The position numbers were made by a program, and so were the translations under genes. The notes under the pieces are model-generated. The model was given only the letters and a program-made list of their open reading frames with translations, was not told where the DNA came from and did not search any database. Shown one piece after another: positions 26,400 to 35,801 of a stretch of DNA of 64,000 bases. The stretch is taken from the NCBI RefSeq assembly GCF_042180575.1, contig NZ_CP170094.1:2604001-2668000 (forward strand). The letters are read 5' to 3'. Within the stretch, counting starts at the first letter, position 1. Each line of letters opens with the position of its first letter. The DNA is from Bernardetia sp042180575. GTDB taxonomy: Bacteria; Bacteroidota; Bacteroidia; Cytophagales; Bernardetiaceae.

Positions 26400-27392
26400 C
26401 TATCCTTTCAAATCCTCCCAATACCAATCAATCGCTTCTGTAAGTCCTTTTTTGAAAGAATATTGAGGGAAATAACCAAGTAGTTTTTGTGCTTTTTCTA
26501 TGGAAGCCAACGAATGAGGAATATCGCCTTGACGATTATCTCCATAAATTGCGTCTATTTCAGAGATTTCAGAATCGTATTTGCTAAGAAGCGAACGCAT
26601 AAGTTCGAACATTTCTTTTATGGTTGTTCGTTCTCCAAAAGCGACATTATAAACTTGATTTATGGCATCTGGATTTGTCGTTGTGGCTGCCAGTTCATTG
26701 GCTTGTAAGACATTTTCTATGTAGGTAAAATCTCTTGAAAAATCGCCTTCTCCAAAAATAGTAGGTTGCTCATGTTCCATCAAAAGACCAATAAATTTAG
26801 GAATAACGGCTGCATACGCACCATCAGGACGTTGCTTTCTACCAAAAACATTAAAGTAACGCAAACCAATAATCTCCAAACCATACAAATCTGAAAAAAC
26901 ATTTGCATAGAGTTCGTTTACATATTTTGTAACTGCATACGGCGAAAGAGGACGACCGATGTTTTCTTCTACTTTTGGAAGTGCTTTATGGTCGCCATAG
27001 GTAGAAGAACTAGCTGCATAAACAACTCGTTTTATCCCAGCTTCTTTTGCAGCAACCAATACATTTACAAAGCCCGAAATATTTACATCATTTGACGTAA
27101 TTGGGTCTGCAATCGAACGAGGAACAGAGCCTAAAGCAGCTTGATGTAAAATAAGTTCTACATCAGCAACAGCTTTTTTACAGTCTTCTAAATTACGAAT
27201 ATCGCCTTCAATGAGTGTAAAATTAGGATTTTCTAAAAGATGTTCTATATTTTGTCTTCTTCCCATTGAAAAGTCATCCAGACAAACAACTTTATTATCT
27301 TGAGCTAAAAATTTTTCACAGAGATTTGAACCGATAAATCCTGCTCCTCCTGTAATAAGAATACGTTTTGATGTGAGTTTGTTTTGTTCCAA
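26400..27392 (-). CDS. UDP-sugar 4-epimerase (WbpP-like SDR)
   Basis: A 330-residue extended SDR enzyme. The NAD-binding TGGAGFIGSNL (residues 14-24), catalytic Ser in AASSSTYGD (about 130) and YxxxK in SPYAVTKYVN (about 156-160) are present. The sequence around LRYFNVFGRKQRPDGAYAAVIP resembles WbpP/TviC enzymes, which interconvert UDP-GlcNAc and UDP-GalNAc for surface polysaccharides. The frame begins with TTG at 27392, close to the Rossmann fold, and no ATG offers a better start. The histidine kinase gene lies 53 bp upstream. Confidence 0.85.
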   Translation of the reverse strand: MEQNKLTSKRILITGGAGFIGSNLCEKFLAQDNKVVCLDDFSMGRRQNIEHLLENPNFTLIEGDIRNLEDCKKAVADVELILHQAALGSVPRSIADPITSNDVNISGFVNVLVAAKEAGIKRVVYAASSSTYGDHKALPKVEENIGRPLSPYAVTKYVNELYANVFSDLYGLEIIGLRYFNVFGRKQRPDGAYAAVIPKFIGLLMEHEQPTIFGEGDFSRDFTYIENVLQANELAATTTNPDAINQVYNVAFGERTTIKEMFELMRSLLSKYDSEISEIDAIYGDNRQGDIPHSLASIEKAQKLLGYFPQYSFKKGLTEAIDWYWEDLKG

Positions 27393-27445
27393 AATGCTAG
27401 TTTTTTGTTTTTATATATGAAATATGGAATTTGATTTTATACAAC

Positions 27446-29161
27446 TTACTCTGATAAGTGTTTGGGTAGTTGTATTTTGAAAGTTGTTCCTTCTCCTTGT
27501 TTACTTTCTACTCTAATTCTGCCATGATGTTTTTCTATGATTCCATACGTAATAGACATTCCTAGACCTGTTCCTTCCCCTACATTTTTAGTTGTATAGA
27601 AAGGCTCAAAGATTCGTTTTTGTATTTCTTCACTCATCCCGACTCCATTATCAGAAATGGTAAATGTTATATGGTCTTCATAGTTTTTGGTTTTTATGGT
27701 TAGGGTTAAGGGTTCTCGTTTTTTATTTTCTAATTCCAAGTTGCCCTCTTCTTTTTCTTTTTTATCCTTTTTCTCAATCAGAGCTTGAATTGCATTACTA
27801 CAAATATTCATCAACACTTGATTGAGCTGACCAGGATAGCATTCTATTGGATTAATTGCAGCATCTAATTCTCTATTCACAACAATTCCATTTTCTTTGA
27901 TTTGATTACGAAGTAAAATAAGTGTTGTAGAAATATGGTCGTTGATATGTGTTTTTCTAATTTCTTCCTCATCTAATCTAGAGAAATTACGCAGTCCTTT
28001 TACAATCTCAAAAGTACGCATAGCACCAATCTGAATATCTTTAATTAATGTTCTTGTTTCATCTATCAACTCATCATATTCTTCATATAACTCTTCATCT
28101 ATATTTTCTTTGTTTGTCCAGGATAAAAGTTCTTCAATATTTGTATGAAGCGCATCCATTCCTGCATAAACAAAATTAATTGGATTATTTATCTCGTGTG
28201 CAATTCCTGCTGTAAGTTGTCCCAAACTTGCCATTTTTTCGGCTTGTGTAAGTTGTGCTTGTGTGGACTTTAGCTCTGTAATTGTGGTAGCAAGTTGTTC
28301 GTTTACTTCTCTTTCTCGTAATAAAGTATGTTGTACTTTTGTTTTTGCAGCAGCTAATCTTTCGTTGGTAAGTTGCATTTCTTCGGCATATTTTCGGAGT
28401 TCTTTTTCAGATTCTGCAAGGTCTTCTACTTGTTTCAGAAGTTGTGCTTCTGTATAACGCAATCGTGTACTTCTTTCTGCGATGAGTTCTTCAAGTCGTT
28501 CTCTTTGATTCATTAGCTCTTGATTCATAGCTAATAATTCTTCTTGATTTTCTTTAAAAGAACTATCTTGACTTTGTAGTACATCATTTTGTTTGTTGGC
28601 TTCTATGAGTAAATTGCGTAATAAATCTTCGCTTTGACTTACCATTCGCATTGCTGTTGCTACAATTAATAAATTCATACAAACTGCCATTGCCCAAATC
28701 ACAATTTTGAAAAAAGCAGCCGTAGAAGCAGGCATATATACACTAAGCTCTGAAAACCCTTTTGGTAAAAACTCTAACCAGCCCAAAATTGCCCCAAAAG
28801 CAAGTAAGAAAAAAAGTTGTAAACTTTGCTCTTGACCAGAAAATAGCATAATGATAATAATACTAATAGGCAAAATAAAAGCTCGCATAGCAGGCTCTCT
28901 ATTAAACACCAAAAAGAAAATAAAATGAGCTATAATAATCTGAAAGACAAAAAAGATTTTGGCTAATTCAACCTTATGGAGGTTATTAAAAACCAAAGGA
29001 AAGATAAAACCTAACAGCACCAAAAAAGTATTTATAACCAAGCCTTTTGTCCAAAACGAATTTAGTATAAGCAAACCGATTATTCCTATCAAAAAAACGG
29101 CAGATAAAGAAAGGCATATCAGATTGATAAGCCGAACTCGTGCAGCTTGTTGAGTGTGCAT
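27446..29161 (-). CDS. Membrane sensor histidine kinase
   Basis: A 571-residue kinase. Five or six transmembrane helices fill residues 10-185, followed by a long coiled coil (about 190-305, rich in Glu/Gln/Leu). The dimerisation domain has its phosphorylatable histidine in LTAGIAHEINNPINF (about H320). The ATPase domain shows N box (about 445-455), DNGVGM and GEGTGLGMSI (about 535-544). No receiver domain or response-regulator gene is adjacent, so it is an orphan kinase; the membrane part could sense a hydrophobic or envelope signal. Confidence 0.9.
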   Translation of the reverse strand: MHTQQAARVRLINLICLSLSAVFLIGIIGLLILNSFWTKGLVINTFLVLLGFIFPLVFNNLHKVELAKIFFVFQIIIAHFIFFLVFNREPAMRAFILPISIIIIMLFSGQEQSLQLFFLLAFGAILGWLEFLPKGFSELSVYMPASTAAFFKIVIWAMAVCMNLLIVATAMRMVSQSEDLLRNLLIEANKQNDVLQSQDSSFKENQEELLAMNQELMNQRERLEELIAERSTRLRYTEAQLLKQVEDLAESEKELRKYAEEMQLTNERLAAAKTKVQHTLLREREVNEQLATTITELKSTQAQLTQAEKMASLGQLTAGIAHEINNPINFVYAGMDALHTNIEELLSWTNKENIDEELYEEYDELIDETRTLIKDIQIGAMRTFEIVKGLRNFSRLDEEEIRKTHINDHISTTLILLRNQIKENGIVVNRELDAAINPIECYPGQLNQVLMNICSNAIQALIEKKDKKEKEEGNLELENKKREPLTLTIKTKNYEDHITFTISDNGVGMSEEIQKRIFEPFYTTKNVGEGTGLGMSITYGIIEKHHGRIRVESKQGEGTTFKIQLPKHLSE

Positions 29162-29295
29162 AAGGTCAGTTACACCCCAGCTAATGCTATTTTGAATATA
29201 ATTAAATATAACTTATTAAATTATTAGTGTATTTACTTCTGAATTAGCTTCGCTGCTTTTGCAGCTCTAATATTTTATTTCTATACTTTCATTAA

Positions 29296-30309
29296 TTACT
29301 CATTACTTGTAAAATTAATTTCTGTACTATCTCCAATATTCAAACTCTGAACCATTCCTTTGAGTGAAGAATCGCTTCCTATAATTGATTTATTAAGAGT
29401 TGCGTGAGCCAAATCAGAAAATGAACCAATAATGCTATTTTGAATAATAGAATTTGAAATATGTGTGTGATCACCAATAGCTACATTAGGACCAATGATA
29501 GAGTTTTCTAATTTACATTGCTTTCCAAAACGAACAGGTTGAATAATAATACAGTTGGGATAATCCGTAGAGATAGAAGTTTCGAAACCATGTCTTCGTA
29601 ACAGACTTGCATTGGCTTCTAATAACGTTTCCTTTTTTCCACAATCAAACCAATTATCAACTTCTACAAAAGTTATTTTCTCACCTTGCTTGACCATTTC
29701 CATGAGAGCATCAGTCAGATGATACTCCCAAGAACTATTTGCTGAAGCTGAATGGCTCATTATCGTTTTGATAGCATCCAAAAGCAGACTAACATTTGCA
29801 ATTTTGTATGCACCTACTAAAGCTAGATTTGATTTTGGAATACGTGGTTTTTCAATAAACTTCTTGATTATTCCATGTTTGTCAGGTTCTATAATTCCAA
29901 AAATACGTGGATTATCTACCTTTCTGACTGCAACAACCGTATTTGTAATACCAAAAAAATTGGCATAATTCATCTCTACAATCGTATCTCCTAATACAAT
30001 TAATAATTCTTCCTCATCTTTAATAAAATCACGAGCTATCCACAGTGCATGTGCAGAACCAATACGAGGCTCTTGTAAAACAAACTCTGCATTGATGGTA
30101 TCCTTATATGTATTTACTACATAATCTTCTATTTTATTCCCTAAATATCCAATTATAAACAAAAAGTCTTTAACTCCATTTTCATATAAATTATCAATAA
30201 TATGCCCTAAAATAGGCTTTCCTGCTATCGGAACAAGTGGTTTAGGTTGTGTGTGTGTATGTGGACGCAAGCGTGTGCCTGCTCCTGCTACTGGAATAAT
30301 TGCTTTCAT
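29296..30309 (-). CDS. Sugar nucleotidyltransferase with beta-helix domain, second copy
   Basis: A 337-residue enzyme with the nucleotidyltransferase signature IPVAGAGTRLRPHTHTQPKP (residues 4-23), the metal-binding LGDTIVE (about 106-112), FIEKP (about 150) and C-terminal hexapeptide repeats (NSIIGPNVAIGDHTHISNS, then IIQNSIIGSFSD). It is a divergent paralogue of the gene at 13291-14304. It probably activates a hexose-1-phosphate as a dTDP- or UDP-sugar for cell-surface glycans, in line with the nearby epimerase. The exact product cannot be read from the sequence. Confidence 0.85.
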   Translation of the reverse strand: MKAIIPVAGAGTRLRPHTHTQPKPLVPIAGKPILGHIIDNLYENGVKDFLFIIGYLGNKIEDYVVNTYKDTINAEFVLQEPRIGSAHALWIARDFIKDEEELLIVLGDTIVEMNYANFFGITNTVVAVRKVDNPRIFGIIEPDKHGIIKKFIEKPRIPKSNLALVGAYKIANVSLLLDAIKTIMSHSASANSSWEYHLTDALMEMVKQGEKITFVEVDNWFDCGKKETLLEANASLLRRHGFETSISTDYPNCIIIQPVRFGKQCKLENSIIGPNVAIGDHTHISNSIIQNSIIGSFSDLAHATLNKSIIGSDSSLKGMVQSLNIGDSTEINFTSNE

Positions 30310-30906
30310 GACTTATTTAAAATGACTAAAGAAAAACTAGAATAAAACTATATACCAAAATAGAAAAATAATTTGAATAATACTGCAAAATACAATTCTT
30401 AATAAGATACCACAAATTATTATACTATCATTTTTTTTCATTTCACTTTGAAAAGTTTATTTTACCAAATTGAGAAATATTGTTTTGTATTCTACAAAAA
30501 AAAGACGTATTTTGCTATTCCCTTCTAAAATTACGCTAATTATTTCTCAAGATTACTCTCTGTAGTAAAAAAACTAAGCCGTTTTTATATTAATCACATT
30601 TAATATAATATGTTATTTATGTTTAAGTAAATATTTTAAATTAATATAATCAGTAATAGAATATTATATCTCATTAACAAATAATTAACTCATTTAATTA
30701 TTTTTTTGTTTCAAATAAATTATTTGGTTGAAACAAATATAATTTTCTATGTATTAGATTTTTGTTAAAATATTTTGTGTTTTAATTTTTTAAACTAACT
30801 TAGTGTATCTTTTGAGTTTTTATAAGATTTACTCTTATGAAAAGTTGAAATAATTAAAAATAAAATAATTCAATTCAATTCTTTTATCATTCAATCATAT
30901 TAAATT
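30310..30906. other. Long AT-rich regulatory region upstream of susC-like gene
   Basis: 597 bases without a gene between the divergent nucleotidyltransferase and SusC genes. The composition is extremely AT-rich. The one clear structure is the inverted repeat at 30705-30737. I see no convincing TAnnTTTG promoter with correct spacing, so the SusC operon may use another sigma factor or an activator. Confidence 0.45.
30705..30737. promoter_or_regulatory. Inverted repeat, possible operator
   Basis: TTTGTTTCAA and TTGAAACAAA form a perfect 10-bp inverted repeat with a 13-bp centre, about 170 bp upstream of the SusC start. The size and spacing suit a dimeric regulator site, although a transcript hairpin is equally possible. 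Confidence 0.4.
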
Positions 30907-33900
30907 ATGCAAAGAAAAATACTTCTTAGCTTTACGCTCTTATGGGCAATGCTTACGATTGGGTTAGGCTCTTCTGCCTTCGCTCAAACCGAACGCACCG
31001 TAACTGGTGTCGTAAAAGATGACACAGGAGAAACCCTTCCTACTGCAACTGTCGTCATCAAAGGAACTACAAAAGGAACTGTAACTGATTTTGATGGAAA
31101 TTACAGCCTTGTTGTTCCAGGTCCAGAAACAGTTCTTGTTTACAGTTTTGCAGGAATGGATAAAAAAGAAGTTACGGTAGGTAACCAAACCGTAATTGAT
31201 GTTACATTGGGTTCTGATATGCTTGACGCAGTTGTTGTTACAAGTTTTGGTATTGAAGAACAAAAAAGAACTCTAGGATATGCACTACAAACAGTAGATT
31301 CTAAAGAACTTACCAACTCTAGAGAAACAAACTTAGTAAACGCACTTGCTGGTAAAGTAGCTGGTGTACAAGTAACTTCTTCTGGTGGACAAGCAGGTGC
31401 ATCTTCTCGTATCACAATCCGTGGTCAGAACTCACTTGTAGGAAATAGTCAGCCTTTGTTTGTAGTAGATGGTATTCCAATCGATAACCGTCAAACAAAT
31501 GCTTCTGCTAATCTAAATGATTCTGATGGAAGTCTTTTATTTACAGGTGCAGGCTCAAACCGTGTTGTAGATATTGACCCTAGTATTATTGAAAGCACAA
31601 GTGTTTTGAAAGGAGCAGCAGCAACTGCTATTTGGGGAGCTAGAGGTGCAAATGGTGTAATCTTAATCACTACAAAGAAAGGTAAAAAAGGAAAACCAAA
31701 ATTTAACTTTTCCTCTAATGTAATCTTGAATGATGCCATTGTCAAAGGATATCAAGACCAATACCTACAAGGTTCTGGAGGACTATTCAGAAATGGACTT
31801 CCTGACGGAGAAGGTGGGTTTTATGCCAACGGACCTGGAAATGGACAACAAACAGGAATATCTTGGGGACCTAGTGTAACAGAAGCAAATGCAAATGATA
31901 GTATTGCAAAGTATTTAGGAGGTGTTAATACATATGACCCTCGTGCAGATTTTTTCCGTACAGGTCAAACATATGATAATGTCCTTAGTGTTTCAGGTGG
32001 TTTTAGTGATTATGTATATCGTGTTTCTTATAGCAATCGTATGGAACAAGGTATTGCTCCTGGTAATGACCTAACACGTAATAACTTGTCTATAAATTTT
32101 GGTAGCCAGTCAGAAAAGAAATTCAACTTTCAGACATCTATAAATTATTTTAATACTAACACGACACGACTAGCAGAAGGAAATGGAGCTGCTGCATATA
32201 TGTACACGTTATCAAGATGGCCGATTAGTAATGATATCACCAATTTTGAAGAAGCAGATGGTACTCAAGTTACATATACTGAAGAAAATGTAAATAACCC
32301 TATTTGGCTTGCCAAAAATAATAATTTTAGTTCTAATGTAAACCGTTTGTTTGTGAATGCAACAGTTAATTATAAAGTTAACTCTTGGATAACGGTGTAT
32401 AATCGTTTAGGTGTAGATGGTTATCAAGATGTTCAAAAACAAAAAACTAATCTAGGTACTTTTGGGCGTTTAGAAGGTCGTATGTTTGATGCTACTGCAG
32501 AAAATGTATTGATAGATAATACATTATATGCTATTATACAAAAACAAATCAATGATGACTTTGAGTTTTCTAGCACAATTGGACATAACTTCAATTCACG
32601 TTCATTCGAAATGAATGTACTTCGTGGTATTGGATTAGCAGAACGTGGCAATTATAACTATGAAGATACACAAGCACAACTAGATGTTCTTCCTACTATT
32701 GAAAAAGTACGTTCGACAAGTGTATTTGCTACTGCAAAAATAGGGTATCAAGAAAAAATATATGTAGAAGTTACTGGACGTAATGACTGGTTTTCTACAC
32801 TTGAACCAGGTAATCGCTCTGTACTTTACCCTTCTATTTCTAGTAATACCGTTCTTTCAGAACTTATCCCAGCATTACCAAAAAGTATTATTTCATATTG
32901 GGGTGTTCGTGTTTCGTATGCTCAAGCAGGATCGGCTGCAGAACCATATGTTACTCGTCAGCTTTTTAATCGTTCTAGTCCATCTGATGCTACTAGAGGT
33001 TCGATTGCTGTATATGATGGGCAAGAGATAGTAGGTTTTAACAGAAGCAACAGAGCAGCAGAGCCTAATCTTACTCATCAACTCAAAAAAGAATTTGAAA
33101 TAGGTACAGATATAAAACTTTTCAAAGGAACATTGAGAGCAGATTTTGCTTATTACAATAGCCGAACTTTAAATCAGATTGTGCCAGCAGAAGTTTCAGG
33201 TACTACTGGGTTTTCTTCTCGTTGGATAAACGGTGGTGTAATACAAAATAAAGGAGTAGAAATGACACTTACAGCTGATGTGTTCAAACTTATTCAAAAG
33301 AAATTCCCTTTAGATTGGACTATTTCTTTAAATTATACACGTAATCGTTTCGAACTTGTAAGCCTTCAAGAAGGAATTGAATCTTTATTCTTAGGAGGAT
33401 TTAGTAGTCCACAAATTCGTGTTGATAGAAATTATGGATATGGTGTAATTTGGGGAACTCGTTTAGAAAGAAATGATAATGGAGATATTATCATTGATAA
33501 TAGTACTGGACGACCAAAGCAATCTAATAGCCTTGGTCCTATTGGTAATACAATGCCAGATTGGTTGGGTTCTATTCGTAATACATTTAGCTATAAAGGA
33601 CTTAGTTTGACTGTTTTCTTTGACGGACGTTTTGGTGGAGATATTCTAAATATGGATCTTTTTTATACTACTAATGCAGGAACAGCACTAATTACTGAAA
33701 ATCGTAATAATGTTGTAGTTTGGAAAGGGGTAAAAGAAGATGGAACAACTAATGATATTCCAGTTATTGCTAACCAAAATTATTATCAAAATTGGTTCTC
33801 TCAAATAGATGAGTTATTTGTAGAAGATGCTAGTTTTGTGAAGCTACGTGAGGTATCTCTTTCATATACTTTACCTAAAAAATTAATGGAAAAATGGCCT

Positions 33901-34071
33901 ATAGAAACACTTTCATTTACAGCAACAGGCAGAAACCTGTACATCTCATCTAACTTTAGCTATTTTGATCCAGAAGGTAATTTATATGGTTCAGGTAATG
34001 CACAAGGTTTTTACCATGCTGTTACACCAGGTACTCGTAGTTATGCTTTTGGGCTAAATGTTACTTTCTAA
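30907..34071 (+). CDS. SusC/RagA-family TonB-linked outer-membrane transporter
   Basis: A 1054-residue SusC-type transporter. Residues 1-26 are a signal peptide (ending SSAFAQ). A carboxypeptidase-D-like regulatory domain follows (about 30-105, VTGVVKDDTGETLPTATVVIKGTTKGTVTD). Next come the TonB-box and plug domain (about 110-250, VVVTSFG, then RGQNSLVGNSQPLFVVDGIPID) and a long beta-barrel ending in FGLNVTF. Together with the SusD-like lipoprotein it should import an oligosaccharide or peptide across the outer membrane. No glycoside hydrolase is adjacent, so the substrate is open. It is the first gene of a three-gene operon. Confidence 0.95.
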   Translation: MQRKILLSFTLLWAMLTIGLGSSAFAQTERTVTGVVKDDTGETLPTATVVIKGTTKGTVTDFDGNYSLVVPGPETVLVYSFAGMDKKEVTVGNQTVIDVTLGSDMLDAVVVTSFGIEEQKRTLGYALQTVDSKELTNSRETNLVNALAGKVAGVQVTSSGGQAGASSRITIRGQNSLVGNSQPLFVVDGIPIDNRQTNASANLNDSDGSLLFTGAGSNRVVDIDPSIIESTSVLKGAAATAIWGARGANGVILITTKKGKKGKPKFNFSSNVILNDAIVKGYQDQYLQGSGGLFRNGLPDGEGGFYANGPGNGQQTGISWGPSVTEANANDSIAKYLGGVNTYDPRADFFRTGQTYDNVLSVSGGFSDYVYRVSYSNRMEQGIAPGNDLTRNNLSINFGSQSEKKFNFQTSINYFNTNTTRLAEGNGAAAYMYTLSRWPISNDITNFEEADGTQVTYTEENVNNPIWLAKNNNFSSNVNRLFVNATVNYKVNSWITVYNRLGVDGYQDVQKQKTNLGTFGRLEGRMFDATAENVLIDNTLYAIIQKQINDDFEFSSTIGHNFNSRSFEMNVLRGIGLAERGNYNYEDTQAQLDVLPTIEKVRSTSVFATAKIGYQEKIYVEVTGRNDWFSTLEPGNRSVLYPSISSNTVLSELIPALPKSIISYWGVRVSYAQAGSAAEPYVTRQLFNRSSPSDATRGSIAVYDGQEIVGFNRSNRAAEPNLTHQLKKEFEIGTDIKLFKGTLRADFAYYNSRTLNQIVPAEVSGTTGFSSRWINGGVIQNKGVEMTLTADVFKLIQKKFPLDWTISLNYTRNRFELVSLQEGIESLFLGGFSSPQIRVDRNYGYGVIWGTRLERNDNGDIIIDNSTGRPKQSNSLGPIGNTMPDWLGSIRNTFSYKGLSLTVFFDGRFGGDILNMDLFYTTNAGTALITENRNNVVVWKGVKEDGTTNDIPVIANQNYYQNWFSQIDELFVEDASFVKLREVSLSYTLPKKLMEKWPIETLSFTATGRNLYISSNFSYFDPEGNLYGSGNAQGFYHAVTPGTRSYAFGLNVTF

Positions 34072-34095
34072 ATCCATAATTTAATATCCTGTTTT

Positions 34096-34133
34096 AAGGA
34101 AGTACTTTTTGATAATACTAAAACTACTTCCTT
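34096..34133 (+). other. Intercistronic stem-loop between susC and susD
   Basis: AAGGAAGTA and TACTTCCTT form a 9-bp stem with a 20-nt loop, between the SusC stop and the SusD start. It may stabilise the upstream message or attenuate read-through, so that more SusC than SusD is made. Confidence 0.45.
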
Positions 34134-34177
34134 TTAATTATAAAAAAACAATTTTTATAGTATTATTACAAACTATT

Positions 34178-35710
34178 ATGAAAAAAATAAATATATATAT
34201 ACTTTCATTACTTCTAATAGGTGCTTTCTCGCTTTCTTCTTGCGAACAACTCCTAGATGTAAATGAAGACCCTGTAAACCCAACAGAGGTTACAGAAGAA
34301 CTCCTACTAACAGGGATTCAATCTAATTTTTCTTTTCAAGTAATTGGTGGAATACCTGCACGTATGGCCGCTGGTCTTACTCAACAAACTGTATATCCAG
34401 TTAATCAAAGTTATGACGACTATTTCATAACTGAAAATGATATAGATGGATTTTGGAATGACTTCTCGTATGTAGGTGTAATGGCTAATTGCAAAATATT
34501 ATCAGAACAAGCTGCTGCAAAAAACAAAAACTATCATGCAGCGATTGCCAAAATTATTTGGGCACAAAACATGGCCATGATTACAGATGCTTTTGGTGAT
34601 GCTCCTTTCACTCAAGCATGGCAACCAGAACAATTTCCTTTTCCAGCCTATGATACACAAGAGGAAATTTTTGTTAGCATTCATAATCTATTAGACGAAG
34701 CTATTGCACATATAGATAATACCAATCAATCAGCAGAAGTTCCAGGGGTTGATGATTTGATATATGGTGGAGATATGCAAAAGTGGCGTAAATATGCATT
34801 TGGGCTTAAAGCTCGCTATTATATGCGTCTTTCCAGTGCTCCAGGATATAATGCCCAAACTCAATCTCAACTTGTATTAGATGCATTATCTCAAAGTTTT
34901 ACAAGTAACGATGATAATGCGTTCTATCAATACTCTAGTCAATTATTACAAGAAAACCCTTGGAATCAATATGCTGTAAATGATAGATGGAATACTTTCA
35001 CAGCACCTAATGTTAGTTATATTTCTTCTCTACAACAAATTAATAAAAGAGATATAAGATTAGCTTTACATGTTCGTAAATCTGACCCAACTAGAGATGG
35101 TTTCGAACTCATTACTAATACTGATGGTAGTGTAAATTTGTATCTCAAACCAGAACCATATAATAATCAATCTTTTTTAGGAGTTTTGTATGCAGATCCT
35201 GATTCTCCTCTTCCTTGGCTTATGTATTCAGAAATTAAATTTTTAGAAGCAGAAGCTAATTATCATTTAGGAAACACTGCTGCTCAAACACAAGCATTTA
35301 GAGAAGCCTTAGAAGCTGATTTTTCATTTATTCGTCCTTACCTAAATAAAATTAGTAAGACAGCTAATGATGAAGCAGCCTTAAGTAATACTGCAGCATT
35401 AAATGATATGATTGAAACATACATCTCAACCATAGTCGAAAGAGATGACTATACTACATTAATGACACAAAAAAATATCGTAAACTTTCTTAGTTTTGAG
35501 GCATATAATGATTTACGTCGTGCAAACCTATCTTATAACTTCCGTTCTGGATCTGTACTTAAAGACAGATTTGATTATGATGGTATAGCTTTACGTTTTC
35601 CTTATCCTAACTCTGAATGGCAGTATAACCCTAGAAATGTAGCCACTCGCAATATTCCTTTAGGGTTTTCTTCTATGCTTATTCCTGTATGGTGGGATTC
35701 AGCAGAATAA
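34178..35710 (+). CDS. SusD/RagB-family outer-membrane lipoprotein
   Basis: About 510 residues. A lipoprotein signal ends at LSSC (Cys22), followed directly by EQLLDVNEDPVNPTEV, the typical start of the SusD-like subgroup annotated as nutrient-binding lipoprotein. Helical TPR-like sequence follows, with the ALxARYYMRLS and WLMYSEIKFLEAEA blocks conserved in SusD proteins. It sits on the cell surface as the lid of the SusC transporter. The frame extends upstream to 34109, but the ATG at 34178 precedes the signal peptide and is preferred. Confidence 0.92.
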   Translation: MKKINIYILSLLLIGAFSLSSCEQLLDVNEDPVNPTEVTEELLLTGIQSNFSFQVIGGIPARMAAGLTQQTVYPVNQSYDDYFITENDIDGFWNDFSYVGVMANCKILSEQAAAKNKNYHAAIAKIIWAQNMAMITDAFGDAPFTQAWQPEQFPFPAYDTQEEIFVSIHNLLDEAIAHIDNTNQSAEVPGVDDLIYGGDMQKWRKYAFGLKARYYMRLSSAPGYNAQTQSQLVLDALSQSFTSNDDNAFYQYSSQLLQENPWNQYAVNDRWNTFTAPNVSYISSLQQINKRDIRLALHVRKSDPTRDGFELITNTDGSVNLYLKPEPYNNQSFLGVLYADPDSPLPWLMYSEIKFLEAEANYHLGNTAAQTQAFREALEADFSFIRPYLNKISKTANDEAALSNTAALNDMIETYISTIVERDDYTTLMTQKNIVNFLSFEAYNDLRRANLSYNFRSGSVLKDRFDYDGIALRFPYPNSEWQYNPRNVATRNIPLGFSSMLIPVWWDSAE

Positions 35711-35738
35711 AAAATATAACCTTTAATATCATTATAAA

Positions 35739-35773
35739 ATCAACTACTATTTAATTATACAATAGTAGTTGAT
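35739..35773 (+). other. Stem-loop between susD and lipoprotein genes
   Basis: ATCAACTACTATT and its 13-nt complement pair perfectly around a 9-nt loop. The hairpin covers the upstream extension of the next open frame, which supports the start of that gene at 35802. It may be a partial terminator within the operon. Confidence 0.55.
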
Positions 35774-35801
35774 TAAAATATCAAAAACTAAAAATAATAC
35801 T

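Noticed and set aside
30310..30906. Small gene or RNA upstream of the SusC gene
   Set aside because: No open frame of useful length, no start signals and no stable RNA fold beyond the short inverted repeat.
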